From: Clarkia xantiana subsp. parviflora
Lineage: Eukaryota; Streptophyta; Magnoliopsida; Myrtales; Onagraceae
Direction: 5' to 3'
Assembly (NCBI GenBank): GCA_036873135.1
Contig: JAPTYO010000002.1
Span: forward strand, 50,834,204 to 50,898,203
Length of the DNA: 64,000 nt
The notes under the pieces are model-generated. The model had not been told where the DNA came from. It worked only from the letters and a program-made list of their open reading frames with translations, and did not search any database. The position numbers and the translations under genes were made by a program. Shown here piece after piece: positions 7,351 through 17,330 of the stretch. Each line of letters begins with the position of its first letter. Position 1 is the stretch's first letter.

Positions 7351-9744
7351 TCAATCAGAGCCTTCGGGAGAGTCACCCTCACCCCCCGAGGCTGAACCAC
7401 CGGGAGAGATGGATGAAGAGGAGGAGTCTGAGGTATCGATCTCCACAGGTGTAGCATCCACTTGTGTAGGGGCAGGCTCGTCTGCAACAGCAGCCTGACC
7501 CCTAAGGACAGCCATGTAGCCAGTAGCGTATGGCCCGAAGTCACCAAGATCACCAACTGGAAACTGAGGATCAATGCGGAAAATATGATCAACCAGATAC
7601 TCACCAAACTGGTTCATCTCCTGAGTGAGACGCGCGCTATAATCAGCAGTGAAGGCAGAGGAAGCCTTGTACTCAGACACTGCGACAGTCCTCTCCTCTG
7701 CCCGGCACCTAGCCTCCAACTTCCACAACTCCTCAGAGTGGAGTGAAGATGCAACCTCAGCCTCCCGGCGTAAACTACCTACGGTAGTCTCAAGTAAGGA
7801 CACTTGGTCCCTGAGCTCCTGCATCTTCAGATCAGATAAGCGCGCCTTCTCAGCCGCAGTGGCGAGCTCCGCCTTCAGAGAGACCTGGCTGTCCTCAAGG
7901 GTCTTCTTCTCGTCAGATAACTCGAGCACGAGTGATGACATGTTCACCACGTCAGACATACCCTAACAATTCAAACAAGGGATGAGCAACAAAAAGACCA
8001 ACAACATAAAAGTATAAAGAAGAAAGCAAGGAACAACTCACAGGTGCATAACGAGAGAGTACACCCTGAACAAAGCGCCGAGTCTCCCCAGGAGACTTGG
8101 GCTGAGCAACACGATCGCCAGGGGGAATGGCACCGCGAAGTACGCGGATTCCAACCTCAGGAGTCCGCAAAGAGGAGCCGCTATCAAGATGGAACTCCTT
8201 CAAACCAGCGAAAGGAGTCCACTCAGACCCAACGACATCTTCATCAGTAAGACGTGCGAAATCCTTCCGACTCAAAGTCGGAGGCCCACCTATACAACCG
8301 AAACAAGTCAAAGGAAAATATAAACATAGAAGGATCAGTAACAAGGTAGAGATCAAACCTGAGGACCGCGCCCTCGGCCGGGGGGCAGGGGAACCACCAC
8401 CAACAGGTCGCTTCCCTTTGTCAGCCAGGGAAGGCACCTCTTCGACCACCATCTCCTTATCACGAGATAGGGTCGGGGGACGAGCAACAGGCGAAGCAGG
8501 ATCCGCAGCTTTCTTCCTCTTAGCAGCCGAGGCCCCGGCCTCAGAATCAGATCTCCGCGGCTTGGACTTGGAAGGTCCAGAGTCTCTGCCTACGGAGACA
8601 ACCCTCTCGGTCACCAAGGGGGAGCGCCCTAGCAATGTAAGAAAAACAAGATAAGGAAAACACAAAATATACCATAAAGAAGCAAACAGGAGGAAGCATA
8701 CCAGAGGCCCCAGCCTTCTTCCCAGGCATGGGGGATTTCTTCAGAGTGGAGCTAGAAGGAGGCTTCCTCTTGCTCAGGTCAACAGGTGCTCCCTGCACGT
8801 TATAGGTTTTTCCATGAAACCAACCTACAAAGGAAGAGCAGAAGGTAAATAAAGATGAGAAGACTAAGTAACATACCGAACCCCCGGAGTCAGGAGTCAA
8901 ACTGATCCCTGCCTCGTAAAGATCCGTCTCAGTCACTAAGGACACGGGGCAGTACGATCGAGTCCTGTTGCTCTCATGAATGATCTTCATAGTCTCTAAA
9001 TCAACGGAGGAGAACTCCCCGAAAGCAGGCCAACCATCCGACCGATCTTCATTCAAGACCGACCAAGTGACGTATCGATCCGTAATGAAGAAGTAATGCT
9101 TGGCCCAGTGACTGGCCGAGTTGTCGCTCCGGGCCACGAAGCGAAGAGAGGTATCCCACTCGACCCCACTCAACCCGAAATCAGCAAATCGAGGATCCTT
9201 GAAGGTCGGATGGCGAGTTACGAAACTGGCAAACCCCACCTTCGTCTGGTACTGGAACCGGTAGAAACATCGGAACAGAACAAGGGAGTACTTCCAGGAG
9301 TACCAATGGCACAACACCCGGAAGCCCACCCAGACACGGAGGGCACTGGGGGCAAGGTTCACAGGAGAAATCCTGAAGAACCTGCTCAACTCTATGAGGT
9401 CATCGCAGTAAGGCAACCTCAACCCAAATCGAATCTGGGAGGGGTAAACGACGACCTTCCCCCTAGGAGGCTCTGTCACCGTCTCGCGGGTATTCCCCAA
9501 GGAGGGGAGAAAAGGATATAGAGGCTCATCTAAGGGACAGATATCTCCTAAGGTAACGTGCTCATTGTAATCGGACCTAGTTAGGTGGTTCTCCGACAGA
9601 GCAGCAAAACCTAAGGCAAAGGTAGCAGGAAATCCCAAAGTTCGAATCAAGTTTCGACTAACACCCCAGCTTAGATCGCGACACTAAGCTAATGATAGGA
9701 AAGGAAGTAATGCGACAAAAAGAAGAGAAAAGGAACTCACTCAT
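7351..9744 (-). CDS. Antisense gene of element A (putative gypsy-type transposon protein, PF04195-like)
   Basis: A multi-exon gene on the strand opposite to Gag. The exon at 9650-8877 encodes QIRFGLRLPYCDDLIELSRF and RVWVGFRVLCHWYSWKYSLV, then a HYFFITDRYVTWSV segment; this pattern fits the Pfam family called putative gypsy type transposon. A short intron (GTATGTTAC...TTTGTAG, 8876-8825) follows. Downstream exons hold a basic serine-rich part (about 8580-8400), a PEVGIRVL...IPPGDR block (about 8180-8090), and a coiled-coil, acid-ended C-terminus (7959-7351). A possible first exon is ATGA followed by GTGAGT at 9744. Exact joins are uncertain. Homologous genes occur in B, C, D, E and H. No catalytic motif is visible and the function is unknown. 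Confidence 0.75.
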
Positions 9745-11240
9745 CCTTCGGAGGATGTAACGCTTCTGTAGAGTCTGTGTGCGCGGACACCACCAGGAAT
9801 ACAGTACCTGCCACGACATGACAAATATCAAGACAAGAAAATTTCCGAAAAAACCGTGAGTACTCCGACACTCGACCAACGACAACAACCAAAGATTCGA
9901 AGACACCCAACAAAGATAGCCAACATGAGCCAAGGACACCACGACAACCAAATCGAATAATTTTATCCGAACCTAAAGTCGGTTTTCGGGCAAAATTACC
10001 ATTACGCCCTACAACGGAAATCAACACACCAACGGCAATACAATATCAAATTCAAAATGGGGATAGTTTAATCGGACAAGAAACTATCTCCGGACGACCG
10101 GCAAAAATCTTTCCCAAATCCACAACTATCAACGGCTATCCACGGCAATCCCACATTCAATCAAATTTTGGCAACCAAGCATCGACAATCAAGTATTGGC
10201 AATCAAGTATCGACGATTCAAAAATCAACATTTTACACGGTAACAGAAAGGAATAGAGTGGACCTTCGGAAAACCCGACCCGATGTGATAAACGGGTCCG
10301 GATTTCGAATTTTGGAGCTGGCCGGAATCAGCCCCCCGCCGAAGCCTCGATTTTCCCGCCGCCGGAGTCGAGCCACGTCCGTCCCCGCCTGTCCCGCTGC
10401 CGTGGCCGCCCGTCGAAGCTGTGGACTCCCTCGCCGTCGTGAATGGCGGCCCCTGTCGCCTCCGTCGCACCCCGCACCACCGTCAGCCGCCGTCCGCCTG
10501 AGGCCAAGCCTTCGTCTCCGGCTGGGCTTTCTCTCGTCGCCGTCCCGATCAAGCTGCTGGTCGGATTTCTGGTCCCTCACCGGAAATTTCGGTCGGCCTC
10601 CTCCTTGGGTGTGCTCCAATTTCTTTCTTGCTCTCCAAGGGTGAGAAGAGAGGGAAAAGGGTGGCTATTGTGACTAAGTAAGGTATTTTCTTAACTCTCC
10701 TATATGTTTGAAAGATGGTAGGGTTTTTTAAAGAGTTTTAATCACAACCCTCCATTTATTTTTAAGTGAGATCTAAGGGCCAAAGAAAAACCATCATTTT
10801 TATCCCTTTTAACTATGGCTAAGTATATCTCCATACTTAGAAAAACTATCAAGTTAGACTTATTCTTGAGCATCCCATACTTAGGAAAAAAATTTAAGCC
10901 AAAATTAAATTTTCCTCACTTAGGCAAAATCCCGGCACGAAATTGAAGCATAAGTCACTTAGTTGCATTCGTATTACATCCCTATGCAAGAATGTATTTT
11001 TTGAGTACACGCCTGTAGCAAAGATAAATTTATTACTCCCACCTCAGACGGACGCGTGCTTAGGCACACGTCCGCGCAACTCTAACGTTTACAACTCCTC
11101 TATCTCATAAGGCAGGGGGCAGAGTCGGAGACACGCATCCATGGGTAAGCAAGCATTCAGACGAAAGGTAAAACCCCGGTTTCAAATTGTGCGTATCATA
11201 CCATCCTGAAATAGAGTCAATCAAGGGTTAGGCCATTGGT
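9745..11240 (-). other. Element A 3' untranslated region / leader of the antisense gene
   Basis: 9745-10220 is AC-rich and non-coding. 10230-10670 is a sharply GC-rich block (many CCGCCG/CGTCG triplets) with overlapping frames on both strands, resembling a plant gene leader or first exon. On the minus strand it lies directly upstream of the antisense gene. 10680-11240 is AT-rich with no feature. I do not claim a protein here: several frames are open simply because the block is GC-rich. Confidence 0.55.
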
Positions 11241-11255
11241 TGACTCGGGGGCATG
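11241..11255 (+). other. Polypurine tract of element A
   Basis: TGACTCGGGGGCATG directly precedes the 3' LTR start TGATGGAT. D has the equivalent GACTCGGGGGAAAA at 49654-49667. It primes plus-strand DNA synthesis. Confidence 0.75.
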
Positions 11256-12104
11256 TGATGGATATACGCCCAATTTGAACCCGTTGACTTCCGAATCGTT
11301 GTATTTTTAACATTCCATTAATGATTGTAAATCGAAACTTCAACCCGAACACTTCGCGAGAACACCAACGGCCCGGACGAGGCCGAAGCGCTCGTCCGGC
11401 CGAGTCAAACTCACCTAGGTGAGGTTGGGTGGCCACACCCGACCTCCCCTAGGGGAGATCGGGTCAGCCAACCCGATCTCCCCTAGGGGAGATCGGGTGG
11501 ACCAACCCGATCTCTCCTAGGGGGGATGGGGTTGGCCAACCCGATCTCCCCTAGGGGGGATGGGGTTGGCCAACCCCATCCTCCCTAGGAGGGGTTGGGT
11601 GCCCTCACCCAACCCCTACCCTTGGGGGTCGGATTTCCCTTCCCCCCAAGGGCCCCGACATCATTCTTGGACTCCCATACTCGGTTTATTCCGCCTACCT
11701 TCTCCGTATCCTAAGGTCTTAATTATGCGTTTAAAGGTTAATTAACTGTGTTTAAAGGTTAACGATGTCATTAAGCCACCTTAATGACACCGTTGCCTAT
11801 AAATACCCCACCTTCACAATTCATTTGGACATCTTGGCAATTTGGATAATTTTGCTCTAACATCTCTCTAGCTTTATCTCTCTAAAAACCGTACTGACTT
11901 AGGCATCGGAGAGGGTTCATCAGGCACCACCCCCCCCTCTGTGCCTGGTACTGCCCTTTCTGCAGGGCGAAAGGAGAAGAGAAGCTAAGGAAGGAAGGAC
12001 GCAAGCTAAGACAGTACAACCCGAGAGTACCGGACCCTCCACATCTCCAGTGAGGAACGAGATTTGAGCCGACCACCCGTTGACCCCGATCTCGGAACCT
12101 AACA
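11256..12104 (+). repeat. Element A 3' LTR (849 bp)
   Basis: Matches 1583-2464 with about 6-8 substitutions seen by eye and one fewer 33-bp palindromic unit. TATA box 11799-11806; hairpin stems CAGGCAC 11921-11927 and GTGCCTG 11941-11947. Ends CCTAACA, followed by the target duplication AGTAG. Confidence 0.93.
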
Positions 12105-12569
12105 AGTAGGAAGTCAGTGAGTGCATATTGTGTGAGGCTTGGAGGAGCTATGGTGGGTTGGAAAGTAAAGAAGCAAGACACAATTTCCCTTTCCAGTGCA
12201 GAGGCTGAATATAGGTGCTTAAGGGTGGCTATACTAGAAGCTCTTTGGGTTGCTAGATTCTTGCAGGAACTTGGGATGCATTTGCACTTGCCCATACCCA
12301 TCTTCACAGATAGTGAATCTGCTGTGAAGATTGCCAAGAACCCTATGTTTCATGAACGCACAAAACATATTGAGTTAGATTGTCATTGCACTAGGCATCA
12401 CATTCAATCAGGGCAAATTTCAGCTAAGCATGTTGCTTCTCGGGACCAATTGGCAGACTTGCTCACCAAGGCGCTTGTCAAGAAGAAACATATTGCCCTC
12501 CTCAAGCTCTATGGAATCAAGGATGTATTTCATGAAAAGAAAGGAGAAGAAAAGGATGGGAGCATATAG
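12105..12569 (+). pseudogene. Ty1/copia RNase H, C-terminal part
   Basis: Continues the copia frame broken at 1582. It contains SAYCVRLGGAMVGWKVKKQD, the catalytic glutamate in SLSSAEAEYR, the aspartate in IFTDSESAVKIAKNP, and the C-terminal ASRDQLADLLTKAL; it stops at 12567-12569. The order is typical of the copia polyprotein end. Separation from RT by 10.5 kb of element A makes it non-functional. Confidence 0.92.
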
Positions 12570-12751
12570 GAATGTATAGCTTTCCACATACATGTATCTG
12601 AGCATACTTGTGCATACTAGGTTACTAGATTAGCTTAGCTTGTGTTTAGTTTAGTTAGTTAGATCTCCTTCCTAGTATATATACTAGTTCTATACATTGT
12701 AACACTTGATTGAGTTGATCAATACACTTCATATTCAATCTAAATCCTCCA
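12556..12751 (+). repeat. Probable copia 3' LTR (about 196 bp)
   Basis: A purine-rich tract just before 12556 (GAAAAGAAAGGAGAAGAAAAGGA) is followed by TGGGAGCATA. The segment ends CTAAATCCTCCA at 12751, where element E sequence resumes. It overlaps the last codons of RNase H, as in some compact copia elements. It has a TATATATA-type box (about 12675). The 5' LTR is not in the window, so the borders are inferred from PPT, TG...CA and the junction. Confidence 0.55.
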
Positions 12752-14830
12752 AGTTTATAGATGCTGGTAGTGGCCATTGGGAAAACCACTACTTTTTCAT
12801 CGAAGATCGCGGTGTTACTTGGTCTCTCGACTCCCCTCGAGAGAAGGATGAGCTTCCATATTTTTCTGAGATTTCCATTTTGGATAGGCGGACCTTGAAG
12901 GCCATCTATACTGCTAGCACCACAGGTAATTTCTGCATGGCGTCTCACTTTTCTGATGCGGAGTTGTGTCGGGCAGGGATCCAATTGACGTCTCCTTCCC
13001 TTTCTTTGGTATGTAATACTGAGTTTTTTATTTTATATATTTATTTCTTTGCATTGTATGTTGGTTACACTATAGAACTTCACCATTTCAGGAGGACGAT
13101 ATTGACGCAAGGGGTGATAATGATGGTGCTTCCCTGGAAGAGGAGTCTCCGCTCCTGGGTGCTACCCCTCCAGTTCACCAACCTTCTGCTTCCACCATGA
13201 TTAAGTCTTCTACGGCTACCTCACAGGTGCCTAGTGTTGTAGATCCTCCATCTGCCAAGAAGGGGATGTAGATCTCCGGTATGATATCGCATAGCTCTCT
13301 ACTTCTACTTGTATTCTTTTTTGTGTCTTTCAGGTATTAATCCTTTTGTATTTTTAGGTGGATTTTCCGCTGCAAGGGCTTCTTCAAAGGCTAAAGGGGG
13401 GAGGTCTGATTCAGAGATGGAAACCCCTACCCCTAAGGTGATGAAGACTACCCATGCTGCTTCTCCTGCCAAATCCTCCTCTTGCTATAAAGAGAGTGAG
13501 GTCGCCATCGAGGTTGATCCTCCCGTTCCGGTTGCTCCCCAGGATAAAGGTAAGGCCCTCATGGATGCCATTAACACTATTACGGGTAGTGAGGCTTCCA
13601 CGGAAGAAGAGGCCTCCCGAGAGGATATTGGAGCTCCCATTGAGGTTGATGGATCACCGTCCCTCCTTGAGGTTGATGGATCGCCGTCTTCTGCCCCTGT
13701 CTCCCCCCTGGGGTTAGCATCTTCGAATGATGGATCTCCTGTTCGTCGTCCTGGTATGTGCTACTCTTCACCTAAATTTATGTAGTGGTATATTGATTTA
13801 ACCTTGCTTTTCTAGGCATGATCAGGTTGCCTCTAGTTTTTCCCGAAGATCTTATTCGCCCTGTTGGAGGTGATGTGAAGGGGAATAGCTGGGTACCCTT
13901 CTCTTCCGGAGAACGTCAGCCCTATGATCTGTCTACTTCTTTATCCACTCCAGAAGTGGGTATTCGCTTGATGAATGTTGTTATTCCTCCAGTTGATCGT
14001 GCTCCTCCACCTCTGACTTAAATGAAGTTCACCACATCGTGAAGGGCGCTTTGTCTCAATATGCTCATGTGAGTGCCCCCCTTGCTTCTCTATCATTTTT
14101 ATGTGTTTATAATGTAATTATAACTTTTTTTTTTATAACCCAAGGCATATCTTCTATTGTGAACTTGGGTTCCCATCTGGTGAACAATGCCTGTGAGAGA
14201 GATACTCACTGGAGGGAGCTGAAGGATGTGAAGGACAATCTGCAAAATCTTGAGGAGTTTTAATTGGAGGAGGTGGATGCACTCAAAGTGTCTGAGGTTT
14301 GCCTTCAGATTTGTATCGCCATTCTGGGAAAAAAGATTGAAGGCATGAAATCTCAAAAGGCGGATGATTATTCGTTGGCCTCTTTGAAGATGGACAATGC
14401 GAAGCGCCTCTCCTTTGAGCAAGGTAAGCTGTTTGGTATTCAGGAAGGCAAAACATCAGTTGTGAAGGAATTTTTGGCCTCCAAGGATTTTGCTGAGAAG
14501 GTTGAAAAGCATGGCCAGCATATCATGGACTCCTTTGGCAAGAAGATGATTGCTAAGTTTTTTTCCTTGGCTCCTATGTTTCCTTTTGGTCAACTTGGGG
14601 AGTATGCCTTTTTTGCCACTGACTATGTGAAGCTTCTACGTAAGCGGGGTTCGAGCTCCAGGGTCATTACTGAGGATACATCTCATGCCAAGGTTGAAGA
14701 TCAAGTGGTAGAGACCCCTGCACCTGATGGTACCAAGTCTGCCTCCTCTTTGCAGGCTTCTGATAAACTGCTGATCCCCCCCCCCCCTTGGAAAGGTGGC
14801 GGAGATGATACCTATTCCGTAGTTGCTTGA
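12752..14830 (+). pseudogene. Antisense gene of element E, 5' truncated
   Basis: Homologue of the A antisense gene. The left exon begins inside the GHWENHYFFIEDRGVTWSL block, so the conserved N-terminal half was lost at the copia junction. Introns are recognisable: one starting GTATGTAATA at about 13009 and ending ACCATTTCAG at 13091; one ending TTTTTAG at about 13358; and one from GTATGTGC (about 13753) to TTTTCTAG (13816). Exons then encode a PEVGIRLMNVVIPPVDR block and a helical part with FLASKDFAEKVEKHGQHI and FPFGQLGEYAFFATDY, both alignable with A. A C11 run lies near the end (about 14776). Stops exist between segments; not functional. Confidence 0.72.
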
Positions 14831-15179
14831 TTTTCTTTTCTTTTCTATCATATGCACTTGCTATGTGTTGCTCCCACTTATTTTGGAGGACTTGTCCTTG
14901 TGGTAGAGCCTTATTTTCTTTTCCTATTTATCGTAGACGCTTAGTAAATGTTGATCCCACTTGTTTTGGAAGACTTGTCCTTGTGGTAGAACTTTACTTG
15001 CTTTCTTTATGTGGCTAGATGCTTGAACTTTTTATGATGTTATCCTGTGAGGATTTATATATATGAAACCATTGTCATATATTTATAGTGTTGTTGTTGT
15101 GTTTTGTTGAGAGGGTTGCCATTTGAGAAAAGGGTTTGACCCTGTATATTTGGAATAATTGCCCTTTGATTGGGGGACT
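14831..15179. other. Non-coding AT-rich stretch (element E)
   Basis: Between the antisense gene stop and the tandem array. It contains an imperfect duplication of about 70 bp (CCCACTT.TTTTGGA.GACTTGTCCTTGTGGTAGA near 14875 and 14960) and nothing coding. Confidence 0.5.
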
Positions 15180-15725
15180 TATATTCCTTATACATTTGGG
15201 AGGGTTAACTTCATGGGTTTTCCCCTTTTCATTCGGAAGGGTTGCCCCTGAGGGTCTTCCCCTTTTCATTCGGAAGGGTTTCCCTTATGGGTCTTCCCCT
15301 TTTCATTTGGAAGGGTTGCCCCTGAGGGTCTTCCGCTTTTTATTCGGAAGATTTGCCCCTAAGGGTCTCCCATTTTCATTCGGAAGGGTTGCCCTTATGG
15401 GTCTTCCCTTTTTAATTCGGAAGGGTTGCCCTTACGGGTCTTTCCTTTTTCATTCGGAAGGGTTGCCCTTACTGGTCTTCCCCTTTTCATTCGGAAGGGT
15501 TGCCCTTATGGGTCTTTCCCATTTCATTCAGAAGGTTGCCCTTATGGGTCTTCCCCTTTTCATTCGAAAGGGTTTCTCTTATGGGTCTTCCCCTTTTTCA
15601 TTCGGAAGGGTTGCCTTTATGTGTCTTCCCCTTTTCATTCGGAAGGGTTGCCCTTATGGGTCTTCCCCTTCCATTTGGAAGGGTTGCCCTTATAGGTCTT
15701 CCCCTTTTAATTTGGAGATGACACC
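15180..15725 (-). repeat. Tandem repeat array in element E
   Basis: About 14 copies of a 36-38 bp unit containing CATTCGGAAGGGTTGCCCTT and ATGGGTCTTCCCC. The length, a multiple of three in places, creates a 200-codon repeated frame on the plus strand that is not a gene. The position between pol/Gag2 and the antisense gene is the same as in A, C and H, but the sequence is unrelated to A and C. Confidence 0.9.
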
Positions 15726-15924
15726 TTCTCTTTTATGAGTGATGGTGCGTTTCTTCTTTCCTCATGTTCCCTGAATAGTATCTAGTTCATTTAGTCACAT
15801 CATTAGAACTTACATAAGAAATTCTAAATAGAGTTTGAGGATCTCCTTCATGTACTTATGCTTAAACATGAAATAAAGATAAATGTGATAATCTCCAATC
15901 TAGGTGGGTTGGAACTCTAGTTCC
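15726..15924 (-). other. Array-flanking spacer of element E, shared with H
   Basis: GATGACACCTTCTC...TTCATTTAGT in this stretch has a clear counterpart in H at 52943-53050, showing that E and H descend from related families although their arrays differ in unit length. Confidence 0.6.
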
Positions 15925-16720
15925 TCAGTTGCTATCTCCTCCTGGAGACGTCCTGCATGAATTTCCTCCTAAACCTCCAGCCGAAGGGCCAGACACTTTT
16001 TGGTGCTATGCCCCCATTTTTTATGATATTCGCACCACTCTTCAACTTCCGTTCCTAGAAATGCCCTCGATGATTCCAAAGGCGGAGGAATTTGATCGTA
16101 GAGAACCCTCTCTAGAGCTCTTCCATCTCACTTTTGAGAGGTGTGAAGTGGACTATTCGTCCATCAGCTAGCCTGTAGTATGTTGTTTCATCATCATTTT
16201 CCTTTTGCATTGCTTGGGATAGTCTCTGCTTGAATTCTTCCACCGAGGTTACGGTAGCGATACCAATATCCCCTCTGAAATACTCCTTAGCGCCCCTTCT
16301 CTGGTGCCTAAAGAAGGCTCTTACGAACCCATTCTTGGAGATTTTCAAGTCAGATGCAGCTGTTGCTAGCCGCACAAAATAGCTTATGTTGGATGCCATC
16401 CAGATACTCATGATTCTGCCTTATCATTCTCTTCCTTTCTTTCTTTCTTTCTTTCTTTCTTTTCCTTCGATTCTTCTATTGAAATGTTTTGTTCCTGGGA
16501 CCCCTGCCTCTTCCATTTCCTGAAGATGTCTTTGGCTGCATTAGAAGGTGGTTTGCTGCCCCCTTTACTATGCCTAACAGTCCCTTCCATCCCTTTCCGA
16601 CTCCTCCTGTAAGTTTATCCTTTGATGCATGTATGAATGCTATAGGTAACCCCTGTTGCACACTGTTGCACAGTTCTTCTCATGGCATTCAGGTAGCATT
16701 TCCTTGAAGCTGATTGGTCT
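15925..16720 (-). pseudogene. Gag2 module of element E
   Basis: Minus-strand segment after the protease. It contains ISYFVRLATAASDLKISKNG, then EEFKQRLSQAMQKENDDET and YYRLADGRIVHFTPL, then (about 16070-15960) RAFLGTEVEEWCEYHKKWGH with the remainder of a CHHC knuckle. The order aligns with residues 880-1051 of the A polyprotein. The link to PR (16720-16411) is degenerate and contains a CTTT microsatellite at about 16430-16463. Broken by frameshifts. This is the second copy in the window of a Gag-like module replacing RT. Confidence 0.75.
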
Positions 16721-16731
16721 CCTAAAACTTC

Positions 16732-17330
16732 TCATATGCCATTCGGTGTTGGGAACTTCATCTTTTTGTGCACAGTGGATGTCACTATGCGGTTTGGGTT
16801 AATAGTTGTTCGACCTAGTATCCTGTTATACGCGCCGAGTTCCTCCAACACTACAAAGGTTACCTTTAGCTGGACCTGCTTCCATTTTTCGCCAAGGGTT
16901 ACTAGAAGGGTTATTATTCCAAGAATAAATGTAGTTGCCCCTGCAAAGCTCACCAGCAGAAAGTTTACGGGCTTGAGGTCCCGTTCTGTCCTTCCGACTG
17001 CCTTCACAACATCAATATGAAGAATGTCTGTGGAACTACCCTCATCCACCAGCATTCTTTTAACATCGTATCCAGCGATGTCCATTGTGATAACCAACGC
17101 GTCATCGTGTGGGTATACCACATACTTTAGATCCTCGTATGAAAAGTTTATCTTCATGTCCTCAACTGGCCTTTGGCGTTTTCCAAATACGGGCATCTGA
17201 TTCACTTGGGCTACATATACCTTTCTTAAGTTGGAAATAACTCCACCCGCTGTCATGCCACCATTGATGACATTGATAGTTCCTTTTCTATTTGGTGGGG
17301 GTGGGATGTCTTCCATTTTTTCTTTTCCCG
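16732..17330 (-). pseudogene. Protease region of element E
   Basis: Contains RKGTINVINGGMTAGG, then VVYPHDDALVITMDIAGYDV and a retropepsin flap region (YNRILGRTTINPNRIVTSTV). The active-site triplet reads D-E-G (MLVDEGSSTD) where A, B, C and F have D-G-G, so catalysis is probably lost. The segment is still open over 194 codons. It is flanked by Gag upstream and Gag2 downstream on the minus strand. Confidence 0.85.

Larger units (their letters stand above)
1583..12104 (+). mobile_element. Element A: non-autonomous Tat-type Ty3/gypsy retrotransposon
   Basis: The element is complete: 5' LTR 1583-2464, PBS 2466, Gag-PR-Gag2 frame to 5762, tandem array, antisense gene on the minus strand, PPT and 3' LTR 11256-12104. 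It is flanked by AGTAG on both sides. No RT, RNase H or integrase sequence is present anywhere inside, so it must be mobilised in trans. By eye the two LTRs differ at roughly 6-8 positions plus one 33-bp repeat unit, so the insertion is recent (well under 1 My at usual plant rates). The long frame is still open, which fits recent activity. Confidence 0.93.
157..12751 (+). mobile_element. Ty1/copia retrotransposon, 5' part missing, split by element A
   Basis: Two pieces (157-1582 and 12105-12751) belong to one copia element. The left piece carries the integrase-RT linker and reverse transcriptase, and the right piece carries the end of RNase H and a short 3' LTR. Tat element A sits between them with a perfect 5-bp duplication AGTAG (1578-1582 and 12105-12109). 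The copia left end is cut at 157 by a Tat LTR. At about 12751 it abuts the antisense gene of element E, so the copia itself was inserted into E. Order of events: E, then copia, then A. Confidence 0.9.

Noticed and set aside
7351..9650. Antisense gene as a host plant gene captured between elements
   Set aside because: The same gene occurs at the same position in six elements of this window, so it belongs to the element, not to a host locus.
10168..10673. Arginine/proline-rich proteins on both strands
   Set aside because: All frames are open because of GC-rich composition; I kept the block only as a possible leader of the antisense gene.
15180..15725. CRISPR-like regular repeat array
   Set aside because: Units are contiguous with no unique spacers, and the context is a plant retrotransposon.
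15136..15738. A 200-codon hydrophobic frame with repeated FPFSFGRVA phrases
   Set aside because: It is the translation of a 37-bp tandem repeat in E; the other frames give similar repetitive peptides and there is no start or domain support.
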